Below, one piece after another: positions 33,798 to 41,291 of a stretch of DNA of 41,291 nt. The notes under the pieces were generated by a model. It did no database searches. It was given only the letters and a program-made list of their open reading frames with translations, and was not told the origin of the DNA. Origin of the DNA: Bacteroidaceae bacterium (GTDB lineage Bacteria; Bacteroidota; Bacteroidia; Bacteroidales; Bacteroidaceae); assembly GCA_016280855.1 (NCBI GenBank), contig JAEEHP010000038.1, forward strand, positions 1-41,291, written 5' to 3'. Numbering within the stretch: position 1 is the first letter of the stretch; each line of letters opens with the position of its first letter. A program made the translations under genes and the position numbers.

Positions 33798-35072
33798 TTA
33801 TTCGTCCAATATTCGTAGCCTAACGAGCTCAATTTTGGTACTTGTGTTCTTGATAATCTTAAATTCGAAGTTGTCAAAACTGACGACTTCATTCAACTTG
33901 GGAAAACGTTGAACACGATGTAGTATGAGTCCTCCGATGGTGAGGTAGTCGTCGCTCTCGGGGAGTTCGATGTCGAGGAGCTCGTTGGCCTTCTCGACCT
34001 CGAGTCGTGCGGAGATCTCGTACTCGCCGTTGGGGAGTCGCTTGGCGGTGTAGGACTGCTGGTCGTGCTCGTCCTCGATGTCGCCGAATATTTCCTCGAC
34101 GAGGTCCTCGAGGGTGCAGATGCCACTGGTGCCGCCGAACTCATCGACGACGACGGCGAGCGAAATCTTCTGCTGCAAGAGCGTCTGCATGAGCTTCTGG
34201 GCGTTCATGCTTTCGGGCACGATGGGCACTTCGCGGATGTGGTCCTGCCAGCTGTCGGAGGGCTTGAGGCGGAAGAGCTCAGAGGAATGGATGAAGCCGA
34301 TGATGTCGTCGATGTCTTCCTTATAGACGATGATCTTGGAGCAGCCGCTCTCGATGAACAGGGCTTTGAGCTGTTCGAGCGATGCGGTGTTCTCGACGGC
34401 GACAATCTCGGTGCGCGGCACGATGCAGTCGCGTACCTTGCATGAGCTGAAGTCCAGCGCGTTCTGGAAGATCTTGACCTCGTCGGTGATGTTCTCTTCG
34501 TTCTCGCTCTGGTCGATGGTGGACTGGATGAGGTAGTCGAGATCGACCTTGGTGAAGGCGCGGTCGGTGTCGCCCGTGGTGATCTTGAGTCCGAACAGGC
34601 GCAGCAGGAGTTTCGACAGGCCGCTCGTGAACTTGGAAATAGGGAAGAGGATGATGTAGAAGAGGTAGGCGAGGGGGGCGAAGAAGACGAGGGTACGGTT
34701 GGGGTTGATCTTGAAGAGCGTCTTGGGCAGGAACTCGCCGGTGAAGAGCACGATGATGGTGGAGATGAGTGTCTGCAGGAACAGGGCGAGCCATTCGTTG
34801 GTGATGCCCAAGGGCTCGATGACGGTGGGCTCCAAGAGCTGGGCGATGAGTATGCCATAGACGACGATGGCGATGTTGTTGCCCACGAGGAGCGTGGAAA
34901 TGAAGTTGTTGGGGTGCTCGAAGAAGGTGGCGGCAAGGCGCGAACTGAATCCGCTCTGCGAACGGTCCATCTCGAAGCGCAGCTTGTTGCTCGAAACGAA
35001 GGCGATCTCCATCCCCGAGAAAAAGGCGGAGAAGGCGAGGGTGATGATGATATAGATGATCAGGGGGGTCAC
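33798..35072 (-). CDS. CorC/HlyC-family (CNNM, DUF21-CBS) membrane protein
   Basis: The 424-residue protein begins with a DUF21 membrane domain of about four helices (1-165, with FFSGMEIAFVSSNKLRFE and TGEFLPKTLFKINP). A CBS pair follows (about 205-325, VRDCIVPRTEIVAVE and AVVVDEFGGTSGICTLEDLVEEIFGDIEDEHD). The CorC_HlyC domain ends the protein (about 340-420, with LPESDDYLTIGGLILHRV). The family is linked to Mg/Co homeostasis; in gliding Bacteroidota the homologue is named GldE. The start is GTG at 35072, immediately after a heptamer array. It lies between the PpiD-like gene and lptC in the same direction. Confidence 0.9.
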   Translation of the reverse strand: MTPLIIYIIITLAFSAFFSGMEIAFVSSNKLRFEMDRSQSGFSSRLAATFFEHPNNFISTLLVGNNIAIVVYGILIAQLLEPTVIEPLGITNEWLALFLQTLISTIIVLFTGEFLPKTLFKINPNRTLVFFAPLAYLFYIILFPISKFTSGLSKLLLRLFGLKITTGDTDRAFTKVDLDYLIQSTIDQSENEENITDEVKIFQNALDFSSCKVRDCIVPRTEIVAVENTASLEQLKALFIESGCSKIIVYKEDIDDIIGFIHSSELFRLKPSDSWQDHIREVPIVPESMNAQKLMQTLLQQKISLAVVVDEFGGTSGICTLEDLVEEIFGDIEDEHDQQSYTAKRLPNGEYEISARLEVEKANELLDIELPESDDYLTIGGLILHRVQRFPKLNEVVSFDNFEFKIIKNTSTKIELVRLRILDE

Positions 35073-35080
35073 GGGGGAGA

Positions 35081-35164
35081 GATGAAAGATGAGAGATGAA
35101 AGATGAGAGATGAGAGTTGAGAGTTGAAAGTTTAGAGTTTAGAGTTGAGGGTTAAGGGTTTCGG
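35081..35164. repeat. Twelve mixed heptamers upstream of the CorC-like gene
   Basis: In unbroken 7-nt phase: GATGAAA, GATGAGA, GATGAAA, GATGAGA, GATGAGA, GTTGAGA, GTTGAAA, GTTTAGA, GTTTAGA, GTTGAGG, GTTAAGG and GTTTCGG. This array shows the gradual change between unit types that other arrays show singly, and it makes the shared origin of the unit types visible. Confidence 0.95.
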
Positions 35165-35183
35165 AAGTGATGCCGTAGGCATC

Positions 35184-35340
35184 TGATAGGGGTAGCCAGC
35201 CGTTTCAACGGCTGGTAATGTGATCGTTAAGGGATGCGTGCCTTTAGGTACGCGATAGGGATTTGATGTCGCGTACCTAAAGGCACGCATATTCATCGCC
35301 GTTTTGTACCAACCATAAAAATGGCTGGCTACCCCTATCA
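35184..35340. repeat. Nested foldback element, 157 bp
   Basis: The outer perfect 18-bp arms (35184-35201 and 35323-35340) begin TGATAGGGGTAGCC. The inner perfect 22-bp arms (35234-35255 and 35269-35290) contain GCGTGCCTTTAGGTACGCG. A third hairpin CCAGCCGTT/AACGGCTGG stands at 35197-35216. An adjacent AGCCCC/GGGGCT hairpin follows at 35341-35355 with TTGGTTTTC, a possible plus-strand terminator. The element resembles a MITE or a dispersed intergenic structured repeat. An 81-codon minus-strand ORF over it is probably not a gene. The gap 35073-35401 holds nothing else. Confidence 0.9.
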
Positions 35341-35401
35341 AGCCCCGCTGGGGCTTTGGTTTTCTGCTTGTTAACATACTCCCGAAACTTCAATGAAGAG
35401 A

Positions 35402-36094
35402 TTATTGTGGGTTATTGTGTGATGCGGCGGAGGATTGGCTGGCGTCGCGGCGATAGTCGGCCTGCGAGGGACGGCGGTAGTCGTCCTGGAAGTGTGTGGC
35501 GGCGGGATTGATTTCCGGCGCGGGTTCCTCCTTCTTCTCGTTGACGGGCGTGTAACCCATGGAGTTGTTGATGCTGTATTTGGTCATCTGCTCGTCGGAG
35601 CGGAAGTTGTAGCCTTTGAGCTGTTGGTTGTTGGCCGGCATGGTGATGCACATGAAGACGTTGTTCCACATTTCGTGGGCGTCCATGTCCCAGAACAGTT
35701 CTTCGGTCTCGAAGAGGTCGCCCTGACGGTTGAGCACGACGACGCGTCCGCGGAGCTCCCAGATGCGGTTGGCGTGGCAGTAGGCGGTGTCGGACTGCAC
35801 GAACCACTGCACGTGGAAGGTGGAATCGAATTTCTCGAGGAAGAGCCCTTTGAGGAAAGTCCATTTCTGAGGCTCGGTGGTGTATATGTTCCAGTCCTCG
35901 GCGATAATCTTGTAGCTGATGATGCCCGAGTCGGAGATGAGATTGCTGATGCCGTGGGCGGTCATCATCGGCAGCGAATCCTCGTCGTGGATGGCAGGCG
36001 CAATGTGCTCGTGGCCGGGGCTACACGAGAACAGCGCTGCCATGAGGAGGACAGGCAACAGCCAGCGGTGACGACGGTTTACTTGAACTGCCAT
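35402..36094 (-). CDS. lptC: LPS export system protein LptC, lipoprotein form
   Basis: Periplasmic bridge component that passes lipopolysaccharide from LptBFG to LptA. The 230-residue product is a lipoprotein in this group (lipobox ALFSC, Cys24). The LptC beta-jellyroll region carries MTAHGISNLISDSGIISYKI (about 50-70), FLKGLFLEKFD, ANRIWELRGRVVVLNRQGDLFETEELFWD and a disordered C-terminus. The ATG at 36094 overlaps the 3' end of the outer-membrane protein gene by 16 bp; the longer open frame beyond it is a shadow. The neighbours coaX and the outer-membrane protein are in the usual Bacteroidales order. Confidence 0.9.
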   Translation of the reverse strand: MAVQVNRRHRWLLPVLLMAALFSCSPGHEHIAPAIHDEDSLPMMTAHGISNLISDSGIISYKIIAEDWNIYTTEPQKWTFLKGLFLEKFDSTFHVQWFVQSDTAYCHANRIWELRGRVVVLNRQGDLFETEELFWDMDAHEMWNNVFMCITMPANNQQLKGYNFRSDEQMTKYSINNSMGYTPVNEKKEEPAPEINPAATHFQDDYRRPSQADYRRDASQSSAASHNNPQ

Positions 36095-37422
36095 TTCATG
36101 AACCAGCGTTCGTTGAACGTGACGCCAATGTGGATGCTGAGGATGTTCTCGTTGATGAGGCCGGCGGCGCTGGCGGTGCGGCGCGACCAACCTACTCCTA
36201 CGTTGACTTGCGGACGAAGGGCAAACCTCTGAGTGGTGCTGTTGAGGATGGGGATTCCCACGCCTGCGGTGAGACCGTATTCACACGGACCGCTGACCGT
36301 CTGTCCCCCCTGCGCGATATTTAAATAAGGTGAGGAGTAGTAGGCGCCCATACGGTAGCTGATGCGCTGTGCGAGGTTGCCGAAGCGGTTGGGGACGTAT
36401 TCGGCACCGGCGCTGATGCGCCAATGGTCGGAGTAGGCACCTGTCGTGGCGTTGTACGAACGTTCGGCAACGTTGAACACCGGCGCGTAGCATTTGCTCC
36501 ATTGCTCCAGCGTGAAGTCGGCGGCCAGCGTCAGCTTCTCGGCATGTTCCCAGGCGCCACCTATGCTGTAGCTCATAGGAATGGAGAAAGCCTTGCCGGT
36601 GCTGGCCTGGATGGTGTCGCCGCTGAGGGCGGTGCGGGTGATGGACGACGTGCCTCCGAGGCGATGGCCGATGCCGACGGTGGCGCCGATGGTGAGGCGG
36701 TCGTCCTGCTTCAAGGGTATGGCGTACTGCAGACCTACGTCGCCCTTCCACGAGATGACATTCGAGCTGTAGTAGGTTCTGAGGCTGCTGTAGCTGGTGG
36801 TGTTGGCCGTCCCGTTCTCGGCAAAGGTCTGCGCGAGCTGGTGGGTGATAGTGCCCCAGATGACGCCCGCATTAACGCCGATGGAGAAGCCCTTGAAGGG
36901 TCGCCAGCCGGCACCGATGTAAGCCTGGTGAATACCTCCGCTGCCGTTGAATTCGAAGACGTTCGAAATGGCCTGACCCGTGTAGGGGTCGGTGCTCACG
37001 TCCTGCGTCTGCGTGAAACTGTAGCCCACCTTGGTGTAAGGCTGGAAGCCGATGCTCATGCCCAGATTCCGTGCTACGCGGAAGGCGGCGTTGACCTGGT
37101 CGAAGGACGTGTTGTTGGCCGCACGATGACTGCCGTTTTGAGTGTAGCGGGTGCGCTGCAGCCCCATGCCGACGTCGAAGAGGAAGGTGAGCGAATCGAT
37201 GGCTGAATAGCTTGCCGGATTCTGCATATTCACACGAGTGCCCTTGCGAAGACCTTGGGCTACGCCGGCCATCGAGCGGTTGTAGCTCTGCGACTGGTCG
37301 CAGGGCAAACCTATGCCGAACCGTGAATAGGAAGAGTTGGTGCCATTGGCTTGCGCCATCGCCATGGTAGGCGACAGGGCGAGTGCCAAGGCGGTTGTCA
37401 GTATGTGATGTTTCAGTTTCAT
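36079..37422 (-). CDS. Outer-membrane beta-barrel protein (FadL-like type)
   Basis: The 447-residue protein has a signal peptide (about 1-24, ending AMAQ). It continues with alternating amphipathic strands typical of a barrel, with SSYSRFGIGLP near the start, NMQNPASYSAIDSLTFLFDVGMGLQ, FSIGVNAGVIWG, and a final strand ending NERWFMKWQFK with an aromatic-rich C-terminus. Homologues stand between coaX and lptC in many Bacteroidales. A transport or assembly role is possible; no specific function is known. The ATG overlaps the coaX stop (ATGA) and its 3' end overlaps lptC by 16 bp. Confidence 0.85.
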   Translation of the reverse strand: MKLKHHILTTALALALSPTMAMAQANGTNSSYSRFGIGLPCDQSQSYNRSMAGVAQGLRKGTRVNMQNPASYSAIDSLTFLFDVGMGLQRTRYTQNGSHRAANNTSFDQVNAAFRVARNLGMSIGFQPYTKVGYSFTQTQDVSTDPYTGQAISNVFEFNGSGGIHQAYIGAGWRPFKGFSIGVNAGVIWGTITHQLAQTFAENGTANTTSYSSLRTYYSSNVISWKGDVGLQYAIPLKQDDRLTIGATVGIGHRLGGTSSITRTALSGDTIQASTGKAFSIPMSYSIGGAWEHAEKLTLAADFTLEQWSKCYAPVFNVAERSYNATTGAYSDHWRISAGAEYVPNRFGNLAQRISYRMGAYYSSPYLNIAQGGQTVSGPCEYGLTAGVGIPILNSTTQRFALRPQVNVGVGWSRRTASAAGLINENILSIHIGVTFNERWFMKWQFK

Positions 37423-38153
37423 TGTTGCGTTGTTTGGGGCTTGTTGAGGTGCTTCAGAACGCTGTTGAGCCCCCTTGGAACGAGAAATTGGTCTGCAAAG
37501 ATGCCACTTTTTATTGTGTCTTCAAAATTTATCTCGTCTCCGCCTGTTAAAAAAACCAAAAGTTGAGGATATTTAGCTTTAAAATAGGTGATGTAGCCCT
37601 CAATTTCGTGTTTTAAGCCGAGAATAACGCCCGAACGTATGGCCGTCTGGGTGTCGTAGCCGAGGTCGGGCGTGTCGCCCTCAGCCTCGACGCGTGGCAG
37701 CCGCGGGAAGTAGTCGTCGATGGCGCGCAACCGAGCGTGCAGGCCGGGACTGATGTTGCCTCCGAGGTATTCGCCGTCGGCCGTCACGAAGTCGAAGGTG
37801 ATGCAGCTTCCGGCATCGATGATGAGCAACGGCTTGCCGGGGTGCAGCGTCCACGCGCCGATGGCGGCGGCCAGACGGTCGGCACCCAGGCTCTGCGGCG
37901 TGCGGTAGGCATTGGTGATCGGGATCGGCGTCGTTGCCGAGAAACGCACGACGGGGTAGGGGAGCGACTGCAACCATCGCTCGTCGGCGGGCGTGAGATT
38001 CACCACCGAGGAGATGATGACGTTCTCGCAAGGGTCCGGAATCGGGATGAAGGAGAGCGCATGACCAGCCTGCTTGCCATGGCTGACAAGCTCATCACCG
38101 TCGAAGTAGTAATACTTGCTGTAGGTGTTGCCGATATCGATGACCAAATTCAT
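37419..38153 (-). CDS. coaX: Type III pantothenate kinase
   Basis: First step of coenzyme A synthesis, phosphorylating pantothenate. The 244-residue product shows the ASKHA-fold signatures MNLVIDIGNTYSKYY (start), TPQSLGADRLAAAIGA with the catalytic Asp, and LLIIDAGSCITFDFV, GGNISPGL and FLTGGDE. Reading further upstream would start from a TTG inside the -7 box; the ATG at 38153 fits the family start. It leads a co-transcribed set with the outer-membrane protein gene and lptC. Confidence 0.95.
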   Translation of the reverse strand: MNLVIDIGNTYSKYYYFDGDELVSHGKQAGHALSFIPIPDPCENVIISSVVNLTPADERWLQSLPYPVVRFSATTPIPITNAYRTPQSLGADRLAAAIGAWTLHPGKPLLIIDAGSCITFDFVTADGEYLGGNISPGLHARLRAIDDYFPRLPRVEAEGDTPDLGYDTQTAIRSGVILGLKHEIEGYITYFKAKYPQLLVFLTGGDEINFEDTIKSGIFADQFLVPRGLNSVLKHLNKPQTTQQ

Positions 38154-38170
38154 TTGCGGCCGCAAAGGTA
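38153..38170 (-). promoter_or_regulatory. coaX promoter -7 box with palindrome TTTGCGGCCGCAAA
   Basis: TACCTTTG (38163-38170 on the minus strand) lies 9 bp before the coaX ATG, giving a leader of only a few bases. A perfect 14-bp palindrome (38153-38166) runs from the box to the A of the ATG. Confidence 0.7.
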
Positions 38171-38297
38171 GTATTTATTTACGATTTACGGTTGATGAAA
38201 CGGGATTTATCTTCGTTGTTTGCCTTATTTTTACTTATTTTAAGCCTCTAAGGTGCAGAAAATTGTCTTTTGTGCGGCATAAATCATAAATAATGAT

Positions 38298-38305
38298 TAC
38301 CTTTG
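38298..38305 (+). promoter_or_regulatory. -7 box for the DUF4105/Lnb gene
   Basis: TACCTTTG ends 9 bp before the ATG at 38315, so the leader is very short. TTTG at 38269-38272 is 25 bp upstream, longer than the usual -33 spacing. It is divergent from the coaX promoter; the 128 bp between them are A+T rich and otherwise empty. Confidence 0.65.
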
Positions 38306-38314
38306 CAGCCGTTT

Positions 38315-39550
38315 ATGAGACGACTGTTCCAGATATTTGTGTTGTCGGTGCTCTTGCCGCTGCTGCCATCCGCTGTTTTCGGCGAGGTGCCGAGCGACGG
38401 CTTTGCGGTCGTGGACTCCACGATCACCGCCAGCCTGCTCACCTGTTCCCCGGGACAGGAGGTCTATGAACTGTACGGTCACACGGCCATCCGTGTGCAA
38501 TGGACGGAGGCGCGCGGCGACACGATCTTCCCCCGCGACGTCGTCTATAACTTCGGCCTCTTCGATTTCAACCAACCCCATTTCGTGTGGAAATTCACGC
38601 TGGGCGAGTGCGACTATATCGTCGGCCCGATGATGTTGCCGCGTTTCATCGCCGAGTACGAGTATCGCGGCTCATCGGTCACGGAGCAGGTGCTGGCGTT
38701 GAAGACCTACGAGGCTCGCCGTTTGCTCCTGACGCTCGACAGCCTCTGCCGTCCTGAGAATCGCACTTATCGCTACAACATCTTCCGCTTCAATTGCACG
38801 ACCAAGGCCCGCGACGTCATCGAACAGTGCGTGGACGGACAGGTCATCTATCCCGTGCGACCGCGTCGCAACTCGTTCCGCACCATCCTTCATCAGTTCA
38901 CCGAAGGTCATCCTTGGGCCCGCGAGGGCAACGATCTGTTGCTGGGCGCTGAAGCCGACACACTCCTTTGCGAGCGTGACGAGCAGTTCTCGCCCATTTA
39001 TATGATGCAGTACCTCGACAGCGCGTTCGTTGATCGCGGCCGTCTGGAATACACGCCTCTGATGTCAGAACGACATGAGCTGTTGGCGGCCAATCCCGAG
39101 CTTCAGCAACGGGCAGCCGAAGAGCTGCCTCAGTTCCCCTTGACGCCCCGTGCGCTGTGGTGGAGCTTGTTTGCTTTAGGGCTGTTGTGCGCTGTCGTCG
39201 AGCTGGTTCGCCGGCGTGTGTTGTGGCCTGTTGATGCCGTGCTGATGACGCTGCAAGGTGTTGCGGGCTGTCTGGTCGCTTTCATGATGCTGTTTTCCGA
39301 ACATGCCACCGTAGGGTCAAATTGGCAGGTGTGGGTGTTGAATCCCATCCCGCTGTTTTTCGTCTATGCCGTGGTGAAGGCAGATATTCGCCGCCAACGC
39401 ACTCTCTATCACTCGTTTGCTGCCATCTGGCTAACCCTTTTCCTCGTGCTGTATGCGGTGCTGCCGCAAGATTTCAGCGCGCTGATACTGCCTTTGGCAC
39501 TACTTTTGCTGAGTCGTGCAGTGTTACACCTTCTTATATATAAGAGATAA
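38315..39550 (+). CDS. DUF4105 / Lnb-type lipoprotein N-acyltransferase family membrane protein
   Basis: The 411-residue protein has a signal peptide (about 1-23) and a periplasmic DUF4105 domain. Markers are ITASLLTCSPGQEVYELYGHTAIRV (about 33-57), VVYNFGLFDFNQPHFVWKFTLGECDY, and NIFRFNCTTKARDVIE with conserved His and Cys that suggest a papain-like Cys-His catalytic pair. Four hydrophobic helices end the protein (about 285-405). As I recall, DUF4105 proteins of Bacteroides have been reassigned as Lnb, which adds the third acyl chain to lipoproteins; I apply that by family. The TTG four codons upstream is inside the -7 box and is rejected. Confidence 0.85.
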   Translation: MRRLFQIFVLSVLLPLLPSAVFGEVPSDGFAVVDSTITASLLTCSPGQEVYELYGHTAIRVQWTEARGDTIFPRDVVYNFGLFDFNQPHFVWKFTLGECDYIVGPMMLPRFIAEYEYRGSSVTEQVLALKTYEARRLLLTLDSLCRPENRTYRYNIFRFNCTTKARDVIEQCVDGQVIYPVRPRRNSFRTILHQFTEGHPWAREGNDLLLGAEADTLLCERDEQFSPIYMMQYLDSAFVDRGRLEYTPLMSERHELLAANPELQQRAAEELPQFPLTPRALWWSLFALGLLCAVVELVRRRVLWPVDAVLMTLQGVAGCLVAFMMLFSEHATVGSNWQVWVLNPIPLFFVYAVVKADIRRQRTLYHSFAAIWLTLFLVLYAVLPQDFSALILPLALLLLSRAVLHLLIYKR

Positions 39551-39612
<62 letters not shown>

Positions 39613-39675
39613 CCTCCCATCGTCCACTATAGTTCCATAACCAAGTCCCGCCTGCTGACCTCCGTTGTCGCCATT

Positions 39676-41226
39676 TTGGCATTGATGAGCGTCGAAGCCC
39701 AGAACACTTCTGAGCTCCCTCGTTTGGTCGTCAACATCCTTGTGGATCAGCTGCGCACCGACTATATGGAGGCCTTCTCGCCGTTGTATGGCGAGGACGG
39801 ATTGAAGCGTTTGATGGCCGAGGCACGTTTCTACACCGACTGCCAGCAACCTTTCTATCGTGCCGACCGCGCCAGCGCCAGCGCTTCGCTGAGCACCGGC
39901 ACGTCGCCTTCCGTCCACGGCATCCCCAGCCTCTCGTGGCTCTCCCGCGAGACGTTGCAGCCCATCTTCTGTGTCGATGACAACCGCAATAAAGGTCTGC
40001 AGACCACGGAGCGCACCTCCGCCCAGCGTTTGCTCTCGACGACGCTGACCGATGAGCTGGAACTGGCCACGGGCAAGAAATCCATTGTCTATAGTGTAGC
40101 CCCCGAGCGTGAGGTGGCGGTGCTCATGGCAGGACATCTGGCCGACGGCGCTTTCTGGATCAACGACGAGACAGGTTCGTGGTGCAGCTCTGACTACTAC
40201 GGTGCACCATATCCCGCATGGGCTGCCGCTTACGACCACGCTAACCCCTTGTCGGGGCGCATCAAGAAGTTGGTCTATGAGTCCGTTTATGAGGGCGCGT
40301 TGATGGATTTCCATTATTTCCAGAGCCTCAGCGATGACCATCAGAAGGATTTCAAGCACAAGTTCGAAGGCAACCGGCGCTACCGTCTGCTGAAGAACTC
40401 GGCATTGGTGAACGACGAAGTGGTAGGCTTTGTTGACCGTTGCCTCCAAGGCTCTTATATCGGCCGGGACCGCATACCTGATATCCTCAACGTAGGCCTT
40501 TACGCCGGCAATTTCGACCATCGCTCCGTCACCGAAGCACCTTCGGAGTTGCAGGACGCTTATGTCCGTCTCGACCAGGCACTGGCCCATCTGATGACTT
40601 CGGTGGAGAAGGTTGTCGGCAAGAACGGCGCCCTGTTTGTCGTCTCATCGACGGGTTATGTCGATAACGAGGACAACGGTTCGCGCTTGCAGCAGATACC
40701 TACGGGCACGTTCTCGATGCAGCGCGCCTCGATGCTCTTGAATATGTATCTGGCCGCCATCTTCGGGCAGGCTCAGTACGTCGTAGCCACTTACAATAAT
40801 CAGATCTACCTCGACCATAAGCTCATTGAGCAGAAGCAGTTGCGCTTGGCCGACCTGTTGGCGCGCAGCGAGGAGTTCCTGGCTCAGATGGCAGGCGTGC
40901 GTCAGGTCTATACCTCCCAGAGCCTCATGCTCAGCAGCTGGGAACCGCGCGTGGCACGCATCCGTGCCGGGTGGAATGCCGCTTGCTCGGGCGATATCCT
41001 CGTTGAGGTGAATCCTGGTTGGACCATAGCTTACGAAAACAGCACAGAATATACTAATCAGGGCGAAGCCTACCTGAGCTTCCCTCTCTTTTTCTTAGGT
41101 GCAGACATCATCTCCGAGCGTATCACCACGCCCGTCACCACGACCGCTGTGGCGCCGACACTCGCACGATGTCTCCGCATACGAGCGCCCAATGGCAGCC
41201 GCGAGGCACCGCTGGTGCTGAAATAA
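39676..41226 (+). CDS. Alkaline-phosphatase-superfamily protein, possibly inactive, with unclear start
   Basis: The protein belongs to the type I phosphodiesterase/PafA-like group: RLVVNILVDQLRTDYMEAFSPLYGEDGLKRLM (from about 16), RADRASASASLSTGTSPSVHGIPSLSW and ELQDAYVRLDQALAHLM. The usual metal ligands seem altered: the DxxxGH motif is replaced by GNFDHRSV, and the late (A/S)DHG by VSSTGYVDNED. The first legal start is TTG at 39676 (516 residues), but it cuts the signal peptide in half. The frame is open upstream, and from an ATA at 39643 it would read as a complete signal peptide (TKSRLLTSVVAILALMSVEAQ without the first residue). Either ATA initiates or the start was damaged by the repeat. 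Confidence 0.78.
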   Translation: MALMSVEAQNTSELPRLVVNILVDQLRTDYMEAFSPLYGEDGLKRLMAEARFYTDCQQPFYRADRASASASLSTGTSPSVHGIPSLSWLSRETLQPIFCVDDNRNKGLQTTERTSAQRLLSTTLTDELELATGKKSIVYSVAPEREVAVLMAGHLADGAFWINDETGSWCSSDYYGAPYPAWAAAYDHANPLSGRIKKLVYESVYEGALMDFHYFQSLSDDHQKDFKHKFEGNRRYRLLKNSALVNDEVVGFVDRCLQGSYIGRDRIPDILNVGLYAGNFDHRSVTEAPSELQDAYVRLDQALAHLMTSVEKVVGKNGALFVVSSTGYVDNEDNGSRLQQIPTGTFSMQRASMLLNMYLAAIFGQAQYVVATYNNQIYLDHKLIEQKQLRLADLLARSEEFLAQMAGVRQVYTSQSLMLSSWEPRVARIRAGWNAACSGDILVEVNPGWTIAYENSTEYTNQGEAYLSFPLFFLGADIISERITTPVTTTAVAPTLARCLRIRAPNGSREAPLVLK

Positions 41227-41291
41227 ATCGTCAAATTGTCAAATTGTAAATCGTCAAATTGTCAAATTGTAAATCGTCAAATTGTCAAATT
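41227..41291. repeat. Array of AAATTGTC/AAATCGTC units at the window end
   Basis: Seven- and eight-base units AAATTGTC, AAATTGT and AAATCGTC alternate right after the stop codon and continue beyond the window. Similar words stand directly before the htrA ATG (780-797). Confidence 0.88.

Noticed and set aside
35132..35377. Minus-strand ORF of 81 codons over the foldback element
   Set aside because: It follows the perfect inverted arms and the heptamer array, so it is a reading of a structured repeat rather than a gene.

Overview
The window is a stretch of Bacteroidota chromosome, most likely order Bacteroidales and probably a Prevotellaceae-like gut or oral species. The grounds are: promoters of the Bacteroides type (-7 box TAnnTTTG, often ending TTTGC) in front of many genes; a short primary sigma factor of 286 residues without the large N-terminal region; an archaeal/eukaryotic-type prolyl-tRNA synthetase; a type IX secretion plug protein (DUF5103); and a giant secreted protein ending in the Prevotella-style tail NINGKKVLVK-like. 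Nothing proves the species. No tRNA, rRNA, CRISPR array, prophage or complete insertion sequence was found.

Layout. 1-480: rnpB (minus strand). 798-5698 (plus): HtrA/DegQ protease, primary sigma factor, then a four-gene translationally coupled operon (secreted protein, HprK-like kinase, S24/S26-like peptidase, PqqD-like protein) that looks like a peptide-modification or RiPP-type module without an obvious precursor. 5840-7419 (minus): DUF1460 amidase-like protein and the MtgA glycosyltransferase. 7559-9588 (plus): T9SS plug protein and a TRIC-type channel. 9939-10667 (minus): OmpA/glycine-zipper lipoprotein. 10831-15151 (plus): proS and two overlapping MFS transporter genes. 15134-19640 (minus): B3/4-domain protein, Tyr-rich lipoprotein, TerB/DnaJ protein, CutC and a GH29 alpha-L-fucosidase. 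19791-27081 (minus): AAA ATPase with a repeat-built leader ORF, a 52-residue small protein, a 1634-residue secreted multidomain protein, and a broken MNT/HEPN module. 27910-31278 (minus): a transglutaminase-like lipoprotein with repeat insertions and an NTF2-like protein. 31496-38153 (minus): envelope genes (PpiD-like chaperone, CorC/HlyC protein, LptC, outer-membrane protein, coaX). 38315-41226 (plus): DUF4105/Lnb protein and an alkaline-phosphatase-superfamily protein.

Working together: much of the window serves the cell envelope (HtrA, MtgA, DUF1460, T9SS plug, OmpA lipoprotein, PpiD, LptC, outer-membrane protein, Lnb-like protein, AmpG-like transporter), alongside glycan degradation (GH29) and housekeeping genes (rnpB, rpoD, proS, coaX).

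The most unusual property is a family of short tandem repeats with a 7-nt period (units such as GATGAGA, GTTGAGA, GAAAGTT, GATTGAT, ATTCTTC, CACTTTT). They fill most intergenic gaps, often around GC-rich hairpin modules. They have also entered protein-coding genes in frame: the central loop of an MFS transporter, three places in the transglutaminase-like lipoprotein, and the DUF1460/mtgA stop-start junction. This resembles the heptanucleotide STRRs of cyanobacteria in form, and the in-frame palindromic elements of Rickettsia in consequence. I do not know a described Bacteroidales counterpart.
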